From the NCBI GenBank assembly GCA_039545295.1, contig BCIK01000020.1:124001-188000 (forward strand): a stretch of 64,000 nt of DNA, in the 5' to 3' direction. The notes below the pieces were generated by a model. That model made no database searches. It worked only from the letters and a program-made list of their open reading frames with translations, and was not told the origin of the DNA. How positions within the stretch are numbered: the first letter of the stretch is position 1; each line of letters starts with the position of its first letter. Source of the stretch: Udeniomyces pyricola. Taxonomy: Eukaryota > Basidiomycota > Tremellomycetes > Cystofilobasidiales > Mrakiaceae. The translations under genes and the position numbers were made by a program. Shown here one piece after another: positions 54,103-64,000 of the stretch.

Positions 54103-57100
54103 TTATCGGTAGAATTCCAAGACGTCGTCGGATTTCTTGACGCTGCCCTTGTAGGCTTCCTCAAAGTCAAGCGGGAGGATGACGTATCGGTTCTTTCGGA
54201 CGGCTACGATTTACGTTTTTGTTTGTGGTTTGGTTTGGTTTGATGTTTCGGTTGGTTTGATGGTTTGATTGGTTTGTGGTGATGGTATGGATTTTTAGTT
54301 TTATTTTCCAAAACAAGGGGGGGGGGGGGGAAGAAGAGATTATGACGTAATTGGGAATCAATACGCAGAACAAGTTCACTCTATATATATAAAAAACCCC
54401 ATTCGTTTCTTTTTTTTTCTTGAGACAAAGACAAACCTTGCAAACCCGCGCCTTGACAAATCGAGGCGATATCGGCCGAGGACAACTTGTCGGGCCGCGA
54501 GACGTCTGGAAATCGGAGAGGTCAGAGTGTCGGATGAGGAGGAAGAAGCAGGGGAAGGCGGAGGTGTGACGTGATACATGAGGGTTAGTAGAAAAAACAA
54601 GAGGAGCAAGGGAGAAAACGAAAGGGACAAGGTGATAGACAGGTGAGGATTTAAAAGAGAGAGAGATAGAGGGGGGATGTCGCGGATACAGTGTTGATCC
54701 CCCTTCCCCCCCCCCCTCTTCTCACCCTCCCCTGCCCTCTCAAAAAAGACAAAAAAAAAAGGCACGTACAGTCTTCGAGATCGACATCGGGCGCCAGGTT
54801 CATCGTCGCGGTGACAGTCTGGAAGATAAGTCGTTTCTCTCGACGTGACGGCAGAGGGAACTCAATTTTTCGGTCCAATCGACCCGGTCGAAGAAGGGCC
54901 GGATCGAGAGTATCTTGTCGGTTCGTCGCCATGATGACCTATCGCGCAAAAAGGCAAACCAAGGGAAAAAGGGGTAGGACAAGAAAAAAGTGAGAGAGAG
55001 ATGAATTGAGTTGATTATGGCCTTTGCCCCTTTTCTATTCCGTTTGGCCTCCTCACGCCTTCTTTCTTTCTCCTCACTCCCCATCTATCACACAGAATCT
55101 CCAAAAACATACCTTGACGTTAGCGCCCTGATCGAACCCATCCATCTGATTCAGCAACTCCAACAAGATCCTCTGCACTTCCCTATCCGCCCCCGTCTGC
55201 GCATCGAACCGCTTCGTCGCGATGGCATCGACCTCGTCGATAAAGATGATTGCCGGGGCGTTTTCTCGAGCAAGTCGGAAGACGTCGCGCACCATACGCG
55301 GACCTTCACCGAGGTACTTTTGAACGAATTCGGATCCAACGACTCGGATGAAAGAGGCCGACGTCGCGTTAGCGACTGCTTTGACGAGCATCGTCTTACC
55401 CGTACCTAATTCATCCATGCCAAATTCCGATCCGAGCGAGGAGATAATGAACGAAAGAGAAACGAGCCAAAAAGATATCAGCGAAACGAACATAGTTTAA
55501 CTTCTCCCCCCCCCCCCGCTCTTCTTCTAGAACACAATCAGACACTTGACAAGATTCCAGCCATCACCCAAACCGTGTATTTGACTTCACAACGTGTGCA
55601 CCGAGATATACATAAGAAAGAACGCATCCAATCTTACCTGGAGGACCATACAGCAAGACACCTCTTGGCGGGTCAATTCCAATCTTTCTGTACAGATCAA
55701 ACTAAATAGCGGATCCCATCGCCCAAATAGGGACAAACAACAACATCAGCCCCTTTCCCTAAAATCGACGGCGACTCTTGGATCGAGCGACCTGGCCGAT
55801 GTACTGCTCCCTGTCAACGTGTTCGAATGAAAGACCTATTGGAGAAAGAGGACTAACCTCGGTGATGGCGAGCTCGACAGCCTCTCGGATCTCTTGCTTT
55901 TGACTGTCCATGCCTCCGATGTCCGAGTACTTGACATCCGGTCGGTCCTCAGCTCGAAGCAAAGCGATGGATCTTTATAAGTTTGTTGGCCAGACCGGAC
56001 CAGACCAGACCACAGAGAGCGAGATGAGTAAAGGCAAGATGGTTAGTTACAAGTGCGTTATATAAGAGGAGAGCCTTTGGTCTTCATTTGACCTGCCATA
56101 GCTATGCCCCTGATGTATCCTCTACACGCTTTAGAGACAAAAAAAAGGAGAATGTCAACTTACGAATCGGCCTCTGGGGGAAGGATATCGACGAGCGAGT
56201 GAGAATGCCTGTGGAGCGCGACTGAAGATGACGGCTTCAGGAGCTCTCGATCGAGGGTTGAAAGGATTCGAACAACGTAATTGCTCCCTGATTGCGGGTA
56301 ATGATTTGAAACGGTTCAGAGCCAGGATGGGTAGCAGATAAATTTGATACGGTTAACAAGGCTATGTGAGTCTCCGATTGATGGGGCCGAGAGAACAGAG
56401 CAAGAGCGAGAGGAGAGGGAAGGACGAACCCGTCGTGCTCGCGACGATGCCAGACTTCTCATCGATCGGTTCCAGGAACTGTCCAATCACCAACGGAACA
56501 CTCTATACCATCCAACCAGCATAAGCAAAAGAAACGAAACGAGAGCCGTTCAGATCAAACTCTGTAACCAGCGATGCGGAGGAGATAGAGTAGGGAGAAA
56601 GCGCGACAGGAAAAGAGAGTGACGCGCGACGACGAACCTGGATTCGCTTGACTTCTTCCTGAGCACGCAAGAGCTCCCGACGAAGGTTGTGGGTTTCGTA
56701 AATGATGTACTCCTTTGACGAGCAGTGTTGAAGAATGTGTGAATGGTCAGCAGGTAGCAAGTGATATACCAAAGACAAAGCCGGATGGAAGGTTGGTTAT
56801 GTTATGGGTAGGTGGAATCAAGGACAGATTGTCGATGGATGGATCACGTAGCATCCACGTGGTTAGAGGCAGATGGGAACGAGGTGAGGGAGCATTCCTT
56901 CTTGGAGGATGACATAAGGGAATGTCGAGCGAAGCTGGAATGGAATTCGTCGCGTTGGAGAGGAAGAAGAAGAAGAAGAGGAAGAGTAGAGATGATGTCG
57001 TCGATCGTCATCTCTTTCTCTCTCTTCTTGCTTGCCACCCCCGAGCCCTGGGCGAGAAGCCTGTTGTGATTGTAAGGCTGATGGATGACTGACCTCTTGC

Positions 57101-57270
57101 AGGTCCAAGAACTCTTCATGGCCTTCAAGTCGCTTCCACTTTCCGTAGAGCTCCTCTTCGCCACCGGGGAGGCTTCCGAGAAGCTGCTTCTTCTCAGAGA
57201 GGACGGACTGGAATGTCGGGTCCTGCTTGGCAATGTCGGCGGCTTGCGCGGAGAGGCCGATTTCGTCCAT
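54103..57270 (-). CDS. RPT3: 26S proteasome regulatory AAA-ATPase subunit Rpt3 (6B)
   Basis: One of six ATPases in the base of the proteasome 19S particle, which unfold substrates and open the 20S gate. Assignment to Rpt3 rather than another Rpt rests on [20 protein letters not shown] and [19 protein letters not shown]. Start at 57270 ([20 protein letters not shown]), then a coiled coil ([20 protein letters not shown]), [20 protein letters not shown], Walker [40 protein letters not shown], Walker [21 protein letters not shown], second region of homology [20 protein letters not shown] and C-terminus [21 protein letters not shown]. The final residues EFYR match the usual Rpt3 end (hydrophobic-Tyr-x type) used for docking to the 20S ring. 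An intron falls exactly inside Walker A. Confidence 0.96.
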
Positions 57271-58188
57271 TTGGAAAGTGGGTGGTAGTGGGAGTGGTGG
57301 TTGCTGGGATTAGATGTGCGATGGGCTGTATGAAAAAGAGAGCAAGAGAAAAGGCGGGGACGGAGATGGCACGGGCGGTTGGTTGGTTGGTTGGTTGGTT
57401 GGTGGTGTTTGGGAAGGAACGACGTGGAGATGATGATGCATAATGGTGAGCCGCTTGAATGGATCGTATTACTCGTCTATATATACTTATACATGTACTG
57501 TATAGCCTATATCTATCGTATATATCTATATATTTATATATTTATATAAGTACATTCAAGTCGACCTCATTCTTACCAACCAGCTCATCTACCCAAGCTA
57601 TATCCAATTGAATCCTGACAGTAGTGACAAAGGGAAAGAAGGAATCAATCAATCGGATCCAATGAATGAATGGTGAGTAGTACATGAACCGTTTGATTAC
57701 CAGTAGGCGTCACTAACCTGCTGGACGTCGGATCAGGCGGATGTTATATGTTGTATGTTAATTGGGTTGATGAATGTGATGATGAATCGAATCGAATCGA
57801 TATCCACATCCCCGCCGGCCCTATCGATCATTACCCACGTCTGCTCATCTGCCTCACTTGGATGGATACTCTACTTTATACCGACGCCACTCACTCGGTA
57901 CCCCCAGCCAAGAGGTTAGTTGGATCCCACTCGACAACCCGTTCACTCGTCCTGCTCGCCCATCACCTTCATCATCCTCCTGCATAACCGCTCACACCAC
58001 CCGCCGCCCCCCCCCCCCCCCGTCCGTCAGCTTGCTTGCTCGGCAGACCGCCAGAGTCGCTGCAGCATATCCCTCTGCGGATTAATTCTCACCTCATTGG
58101 CATCCTCGACAGTTCAATCATCCATCGACAAGACTCAATTAACCTCACCCCGTGAGCGTGATGACCTGTGCTAACGCAAGCTCCCAAC
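57271..58188. promoter_or_regulatory. Divergent promoter region, RPT3 / TMD0-like membrane protein
   Basis: About 920 bases between divergent starts. It has a GGTT repeat near 57377-57402, a strongly AT-rich block near 57470-57550 (TATATATCTATATATTTATA) and a poly-C run near 58003-58021. I could not find the fungal proteasome element GGTGGCAAA in either orientation by eye. No gene recognised. Confidence 0.5.
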
Positions 58189-59686
58189 ATGCATCCCCCC
58201 TTGACGGGATATGAAACCGAACCCAGCAGGTCGCACCGCCTCCCATTCTACCTCGACCCCCGGACCAGTCTCCTCTACCTCGCCTTGCTCTCCCTCATCC
58301 TCTTTCTTCTCCCACCTTTCCTCTCCGCCCTCACCTCGCTCTATACCCGTCTCTGCACGCCAGCCCTCTCGCTCCCCCTCCCTTCCTCTCTCGAACAGGG
58401 TCTCCCTGACGACGACGATGATGCCCATGACGACACCGCCCGCCCTGACATCATCATCGTCGATCCCCCCGTCGCTCCCCCTCGACTCTCCAACCCCGCC
58501 GACCAAGGCTTCACGGGCGACCTCAAATCTCACGTCCAAGCCCTCGGAGGCTCATCCGTCTTTTTCGTGGACGTCGTCAGGTTCATCGGGTGTTTGGTCA
58601 TGTTAGGACTGACGATTGCTGCCGTCGTCGTTGATGAGGAAGGCTCCGAGTTCAACGCCGGCAAAGGAACCAGTCGCGGAGACCACGTTGGAGCAGGGAT
58701 CGTCGAGGTACTCAAGTGGAAGAAGACCAAGGGAAAAAAGCATCGACACAATGGCGTCAGAGAGGAGTTTGGCAGGGAAGAATGGGTCGAGATTTGCCAG
58801 GCTGGCTTCTTTGTAAGTTCAACCAACCTGTACTTATCTGGACTAGCGTCGTTCCTGTCCTTTTGGTCTGTTTGATGGTCAATGATCGAGGCGTCGACGG
58901 ATAGGTATCGCATACGTATTGCGCTGAACCCCGGCTGCGGTTCACGTCTCCGCTTTGCTTATCCTAATCACTTGTCTCGTCTACCCCTGTTTCCGATTCA
59001 GCTTTACACTCTCCTCCTCTCTCTCCTCACCCTAACTGTCCGACGTCCCCTGGCCTTCCTTCTTCGAATCAAACGTCACCTCACCCTTCTCCTCCTCTTC
59101 GCGCTCGCCCTCTACGCGTTCCGCAACCTGCTCTATCCGCTCTTCACCGGCAAGACTGCGCTCGACATCTTTGTTCACCGCAAGAAGGGAAAAAGCGAGG
59201 TCTATGCTGGATGGGTCCGGACCCTCGTCTGGGCTAGGGTCGCCACGCTTGCCGTCATTGGAGGCTTGGTCCCGCTCGTCGCAGAGAGAACGGTACTGGA
59301 TAAAGAAGGCGATGCGGAGATGGAGGTTCGTTCTCTTTCTGTCCTCCTTTTGGCGATATCTTGGACCAGAGGATACTTGAAAGTCAAAATTTGACTCTAT
59401 ACTATACCTGATACCTCTTTCTTTTTATCCTTTCACCTCACTTGTATCTTTCTCCCTTGTCGTTTCGCTCCGCTCGCTGTACGAAACCTGATCTCCTCCC
59501 TCCTTCTTTCTTCTTTCTTTCCACTCTCTTTCTCTCTCTCTTTCTCAGCAACCTACGACATTCACCCTTCAGCCTTCCATCGCCTCCTCAATTTATACTT
59601 CTTATCTCTCTCCGTTCTTCTCCCGCATCCGAACGAAACTCGCCCCTGGTTCGTCGCGTCGAGGACCCGTCGCGCTTCCGTCGTGA
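58189..59686 (+). CDS. Five-helix membrane protein resembling the TMD0 of ABCC transporters
   Basis: Three exons in phase (58189-58812, 59002-59325, 59549-59686) give 361 residues. Hydrophobic segments: LLYLALLSLILFLLPPFLSA (about residues 24-44), VRFIGCLVMLGLTIAAVVV, LYTLLLSLLTLTV, LTLLLLFALALYAF and TLVWARVATLAVIGGLVPLV. A hydrophilic, Asp-rich loop separates helices 1 and 2. Five helices and the pattern of the last two (AFRNLLYPLFTGK then LVWARVATLAVIGGLVPLV) recall the N-terminal TMD0 of fungal ABCC exporters. No ABC core or nucleotide-binding domain follows: the last exon ends in FFSRIRTKLAPGSSRRGPVA and a stop, and the next 700 bases hold none. It may be a genuine short protein, a decayed ABCC gene, or an unrelated membrane protein. 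Function is not assigned. Confidence 0.6.
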
Positions 59687-60289
59687 ATAATCCCTTCAAA
59701 AGGGGCCTTCCCCGCCTTGGAAATTTGGTTGTCCATCTGATTTTGGGTCTCTGTTGCGGAAAGGAGGCATATGGAAGAATCTAGGAGGAAGATATGGTGG
59801 AAGGAAGGCAGATTTGCTAGTGAACGATGATTTGGTCCGTTTGGTGGCTAATTGTGGCGAAGCTTTGGCGGTAGTGCGACCTTGGGTTGGTTTGGTTGGT
59901 CTGATGGTGGATATATATATATATATATGCGCATCATGGGTATTATGGTATGATATGATACGAAACGATTTCAATGTGACATTTAGATGGACATGAGAAC
60001 CAGACTCCGTGCATCTTTTGACTTGGTGGATAATGATGTTGATATATCTGCCATGTCCTCTGCTTCGATATGAACGCTTCAAGAACGATTGGTGATGAAA
60101 ATGGCGTGACAGTTGGCTGACAAGTATGCTTTGTCCGGATAGATATCTAAACTGAACGGATGGAAAGAGGCGTGAATAATTGTTTTAATGCGACCGACGT
60201 CGACGGTGACAAGCGAAAGAATTTGGATCGCTGTGCAACGTTTGATTTCGAGTCGATCGTTCATCATTCACGCCACGTCCACCTGCACC

Positions 60290-60328
<39 letters not shown>

Positions 60329-60421
60329 TCCCCCCCCCCCCCCCCACCCACCCTACCTTGCTGTAGCTCGTCGGCCTCTTCTCTCACAAACCCATCCTGC
60401 TCCCATCGCTCCGCATATCTC
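59687..60421. promoter_or_regulatory. Intergenic region upstream of SGD1/NOM1 with long poly-C tract
   Basis: No gene is visible. A TATATATATATA patch lies near 59910-59928. A run of about 36 C followed by a second C-run (60291-60345) sits within 130 bases of the next start codon, so it is in the promoter or 5' leader. Confidence 0.6.
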
Positions 60422-63400
60422 ATGAGTTACAACGCCAACCGATCCTCTTCGAACACCACCGGCGGAGGAGGAGGAAGCAGCAACCGCGGTCGCGGAGGGT
60501 TCAAGACTGCTAGAGGTGGAAGAGGAGGCGGCGCAGGACCGAGACCGGCAGGAATGGAAGATCGAACGACGATGCTGCCAAAAGCTCTTTGGGGAGAACT
60601 TGACATGGGTAAGTGCAATCTTTCTCTATTCTCGCCTCTGTTGGGGCTTTGCAGAGAAAGGAAGGGAGGTTCAAAGAAGAAATAGGCTTCTTGAATCCCT
60701 TCCATCAACTTACTAACTCGCTCTCTCTGTGAACACTCCTTTTTTCTCTTTCTTCTTTTTGTTTTTTCTTCCTTTGGCAATTTTTTTCCTTGGGGCTTGT
60801 AGCACCCACAGCATCATACCGAGACCACAATTCACGTGGTGGCGCGCGCGGTCGTGGCGGAGGGTCGTCTCGTAAAGACGATCGAAAGCATGGACGGGAG
60901 GAATCTCGAGCTAACCGGGGCCCTTCAACTTCTTCTGCTTCTTATCGACACGACAACCATATCGATGAGAAGCCACGAGGTGAGATGAGCGGTAGCGGTG
61001 GTGGGGGGGATCGATCGAATGTACCATCGCATCATCGGTTGCTCCCTGCTCGAGAACCCAAGACGTCAAAGAACTCTACGAGTACGACCACGACAACTAC
61101 TCAATCATCCTTGAAGCGAAAACGACCTTCTTCTTCTTCCACTACAACCACGACCCTCTCCACCACTGATGGCAACAACAAGTCCAAGAAGAACAAGCAC
61201 ATCACTCAAGATACCTCGACGCCTCTTTCTCGGCTTCTCGCGCGGTCGTCAGATGTCATTGGGGGTGGAGGAGGTCAAGACCAGAACCCGCCGTTCTCGC
61301 GTCATAAGCGACTCAAGAAGGGAAGCATCCTGAATGAGCATGAGAGCGTGGAAGAGAAGGAGATTGCGTGGTTGGAGTGGAAACTTGGACGGGGAGCGGG
61401 TGGCGCGGCGAAGAAGGGTAAAGGGAAGGAGAAGGACAAGAGGAAGAGTGGTGGTGAAGATGGGATGGAAGAAGAAGGGGTCGATGGTGGAGGAGGTGGG
61501 GGAGAGGAAAGTGATGGGTTGGACGAGTTGTTGGATGATTTGGATAGGTTGGAAGGGGAGGCTTTGGGAATGGGTTCGGATTGGTCGGATGAAGAGGGAG
61601 AAAGTGAAGGGTCTGACGAGTTTGGATTGGAGGAGATGGATGAGGAGATGGACGAGGACCTGGAAGCAGAGTGGGGTGGCATTCAAGAAGATGGCACTCT
61701 CGAAGATGAACAGCAGGGCTCTGACGATGACTGCAGTATCGACGAGGATGAGCAAGGGACGGAGGAAGAAGCAAAGCCTTCAATGTCGACCCGAAAAGTG
61801 GCCTTTGCTGCTTCTTCCTCACCACCTCCTACCCTCGTCCCTGCCGTCTCACTCCCCTCTTCCTCGGATGTCAACCCTCCCATCACCACCACCGCCGCCA
61901 CTACTACCACTTCCCCTCTTGATTCCGCCAGCGCAGCACCCAGCAAATACATCCCTCCCGCTCTTCGCGCTCGAATGCTTGCCTCTTCCGCCTCCACTTC
62001 TTCGTCCAGCGATACGTCTGTGGCCAAGAAAGAGGAGCTCCAGAGGTTGGAGAGGACGGGCAAAGGATTGTTGAACAGAATGGGCGAGAGTAATGTGGAA
62101 GGTATCTTGGGAGAGGTCGAGGCGTTGTACAGAAAGTTTGCTAGGAATGGTACGTGGTTCACGTGACAGGGAATTCCTTCTTTGCTTCTTTACTTCGATC
62201 TTTCTTGGCTGTTTCATGTCCCTTGAGGGTAGGTTGTGTCACTCGAGTTGGTTTTGCGCCTAGTCTAACTATGCTCTCTTTGTCCACATCAATTTGTTGG
62301 CCCCTTTCCCTTTTTCTATGGTCAAATGATCTTTTCCTTCCACCTCCTCCCCCCTTTCCTACTATCCTTTCTGTCTGTCTCACACCCAGACGTCACCTCG
62401 ACCCTCACGACACTCATCCTCGAAACGATTTCGTCCCACACAAACCTTCTCGATTCCTTCGTCGTGCTCTACGCGACGCTTGTCGCGGGGCTCTACAAGA
62501 TCGTCGGTATTGAATTCGGTTCGTTGTCACATTTTTTTCTTTGCATATCTAGAGAGAAGGAGGGAAGAAGCGTTGGGTCAGAGAATGAGAAGGGAACATT
62601 CGAATGAAGAAGGGATATGAATTTGTTTGCTTGTGGGCCGAGGTATCAGGTTGCTCACTCTAGTCTTTTCTTCCCTGTACTGATTCACAAAATTCTCTTG
62701 ATCTCATTATCTTCCCGTCGTTTGCCATCATCCTTTCTCTCCTTCAGGTGCCCACTTTGTCCAAACGCTCGTCCAAACACTCATCACTCACCTCGATCAA
62801 CCCACCTCCACTCACGCCATCGAGTCCTCGACCACGTCGTCGACGACGACGACTAGCGAAGTGTTGGGCAAAGAACCTGCCAACCTCATCACGCTCCTGG
62901 CAGAGTTGTACAACTTCCAAGTCGTCTCGTGCTTGCTCGTGTACGATTTGGTGAGGCGCTTCTTGGAGTCGGGGTTGAAGGAGGAAAGAGAGGTCGAGTT
63001 GTTGCTGAAGATTGTCAGAAGTGAGTTTTCTTCTTCTTTTCAATGTTTCTTTTTTTTGTTGTTCTTTCCCTTTGTGATAGAACTGAGTGGATCAAGTAAT
63101 GATTCGGCTTTCCCTCGGCATCTTTCCTGTCCTGACCATCTACCTCCATTTATCCAACTTCACTTCACATTCCCTCGCTTTCCTTTTCCTCGATAGGTTC
63201 TGGAGTCCAGTTGCGTCAGGACGATCCGACAGCGCTCAAGGACATCATCCAAATCGTCACCCAAAAAACCTCGGAGATGGATCCTGCTTCCATGTCGTAC
63301 GTCCCTCTTCCACTATCCAGCTTGTCCTGACTTGTCTTGTCCTGTCCTGTCTTCGGAAACATCACTCAAATCGCATCGTTCCGCTTCCGTTTCTCCTTGC

Positions 63401-64000
63401 ATCACTCGAATTCCATCTGCTTTTTCCATAATGTTCTCTTCGTTCCCGACCTGTTTGACCCATCTTAGCTCTCGAACGCGCTACATGCTTGAGACCCTTA
63501 CGAATCTGAAAAATAACCGGGTCAAAGCCGCGCCAGGCGGGGAGGCTGCCGCTGAGGCGACGACGAGGATGAAGAAGTTCTTGGCTAACCTCGAGAGGAA
63601 GAAACATGGTATGATTCCCTTTCTCTTCTCTCTGTGCCGGGGGGGGGGGAATGAAGGGGTGATCAGAGCTACGGTGGTGCAAACGCGGCGATTTTGTATT
63701 CTGACTGACTCATTCATGTGTCTCTTCCACCCCTTTCTCATGTTACTCCCATCCAGTACTCGCACACGATCCGCTCCGAGTGTCCCTTTCCGATCTCCTC
63801 TCCGCCTCGACCAAAGGCAAATGGTGGCTCGTCGGTGCCGCATGGTCCGGGAATCCCCTCGTCGACGCCCAACTCTCCAGCAATACTAACCTTTCTTCGT
63901 CCGCCCTGGCCGAGCAGAAGAAGCTTCGAGAACAGGAGAGCAATGGGGAGGATGAGTTGATGAAGTTGGCCAGGAAACAGGGTATGAATACGGAGGTCAG
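60422..64000 (+). CDS. SGD1: Nucleolar MIF4G-domain protein SGD1/NOM1 (5' part; runs off the window)
   Basis: A nucleolar protein of the Sgd1/NOM1 family, needed for small-subunit ribosome biogenesis. Exons in phase: 60422-60608, 60803-62149, 62390-62519, 62748-63020, 63197-63297, 63469-63608 and 63757 onward. The N-terminus is Gly/Arg-rich (RGRGGFKTARGGRGGG), then basic and Ser/Thr-rich with nuclear-localisation-like KRKRP and KKNKH patches. Next is SRHKRLKKGSILNEHESVEE and a long acidic region (EEGESEGSDEFGLEEMDEEM). The MIF4G domain begins after SKYIPPALRARML: ELQRLERTGKGLLNRMGESN, LLDSFVVLYATLVAGLYKIV, ANLITLLAELYNFQVVSCLL, SRTRYMLETLTNLKNNRVK and GKWWLVGAAWSGNPLVD. The expected C-terminal MA3 domain lies beyond base 64000. 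The RG/acidic N-terminus is longer than I would expect for yeast Sgd1. Confidence 0.9.

Noticed and set aside
61249..61755. Minus-strand frames opposite SGD1/NOM1
   Set aside because: Ser/Pro-rich or hydrophobic shadows of the acidic coding region.

Overview
The window is nuclear DNA from a fungus, most likely a basidiomycete (a Pucciniomycotina or Ustilaginomycotina yeast-like lineage; this is inference, not proven). Reasons: almost every gene is cut by many short GT-AG introns with GTACGT or GTGAGT-type donors and pyrimidine-rich tails (the SRP54 gene has about 15 exons), genes are close together on both strands, and the gene content is typical of fungi: Zn2Cys6 factor, lanosterol synthase, an FMP30/NAPE-PLD-like enzyme and SGD1/NOM1. 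There are no bacterial operons, tRNA or rRNA genes, CRISPR arrays or intact transposons that I can support. Homopolymers and N positions (one 100-N gap at 23602-23701) show a draft assembly.

Layout. 1-3333: no gene recognised, likely the long upstream region of a regulator. 3334-6604 (+): Zn2Cys6 transcription factor. 7743-11811 (-): secreted S28 serine peptidase. 12149-14830 (+): THYN1-like EVE protein. 15259-17148 (-): mitochondrial ribosomal protein L46. 17414-19010 (-): METTL10/Efm4-type eEF1A lysine methyltransferase. 19241-24826 (+): SRP54. 25490-28179 (-): MFS sugar transporter. 29459-31897 (+): NAPE-PLD/FMP30-like metallo-hydrolase. 32386-37200 (+): lanosterol synthase. 37695-42566 (-): GH63 glucosidase I. 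43319-44442 (+): ribosomal protein S21e. 45111-49319 (+): cytosolic tryptophanyl-tRNA synthetase with a long N-terminal extension. 50113-53258 (+): single-LIM protein of unknown role. 54103-57270 (-): proteasomal ATPase Rpt3. 58189-59686 (+): multi-pass membrane protein resembling an isolated ABCC-type TMD0. 60422-64000 (+, runs off the end): SGD1/NOM1 nucleolar MIF4G protein.

Functionally this is a housekeeping stretch: protein synthesis (TrpRS, uS21e, mL46, eEF1A methylation, ribosome biogenesis), ER targeting and glycoprotein folding (SRP54, glucosidase I), protein turnover (Rpt3, S28 peptidase), sterol and lipid metabolism (lanosterol synthase, NAPE-PLD-like) and sugar uptake. There is no sign that they form one pathway or cluster. 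I rebuilt splice junctions by hand and checked reading phase; for the EVE protein, mL46, the methyltransferase, SRP54, S21e, the LIM protein and the TMD0-like protein the exon lengths sum to a whole number of codons.

I did not find a convincing novel multi-gene system. The items most worth a second look are the orphan TMD0-like protein, the TrpRS extension whose first intron turns into a stop if retained, an 18-nt micro-exon, a changed catalytic motif in lanosterol synthase, several introns that cut catalytic or nucleotide-binding motifs, and a C/T minisatellite at the assembly gap.
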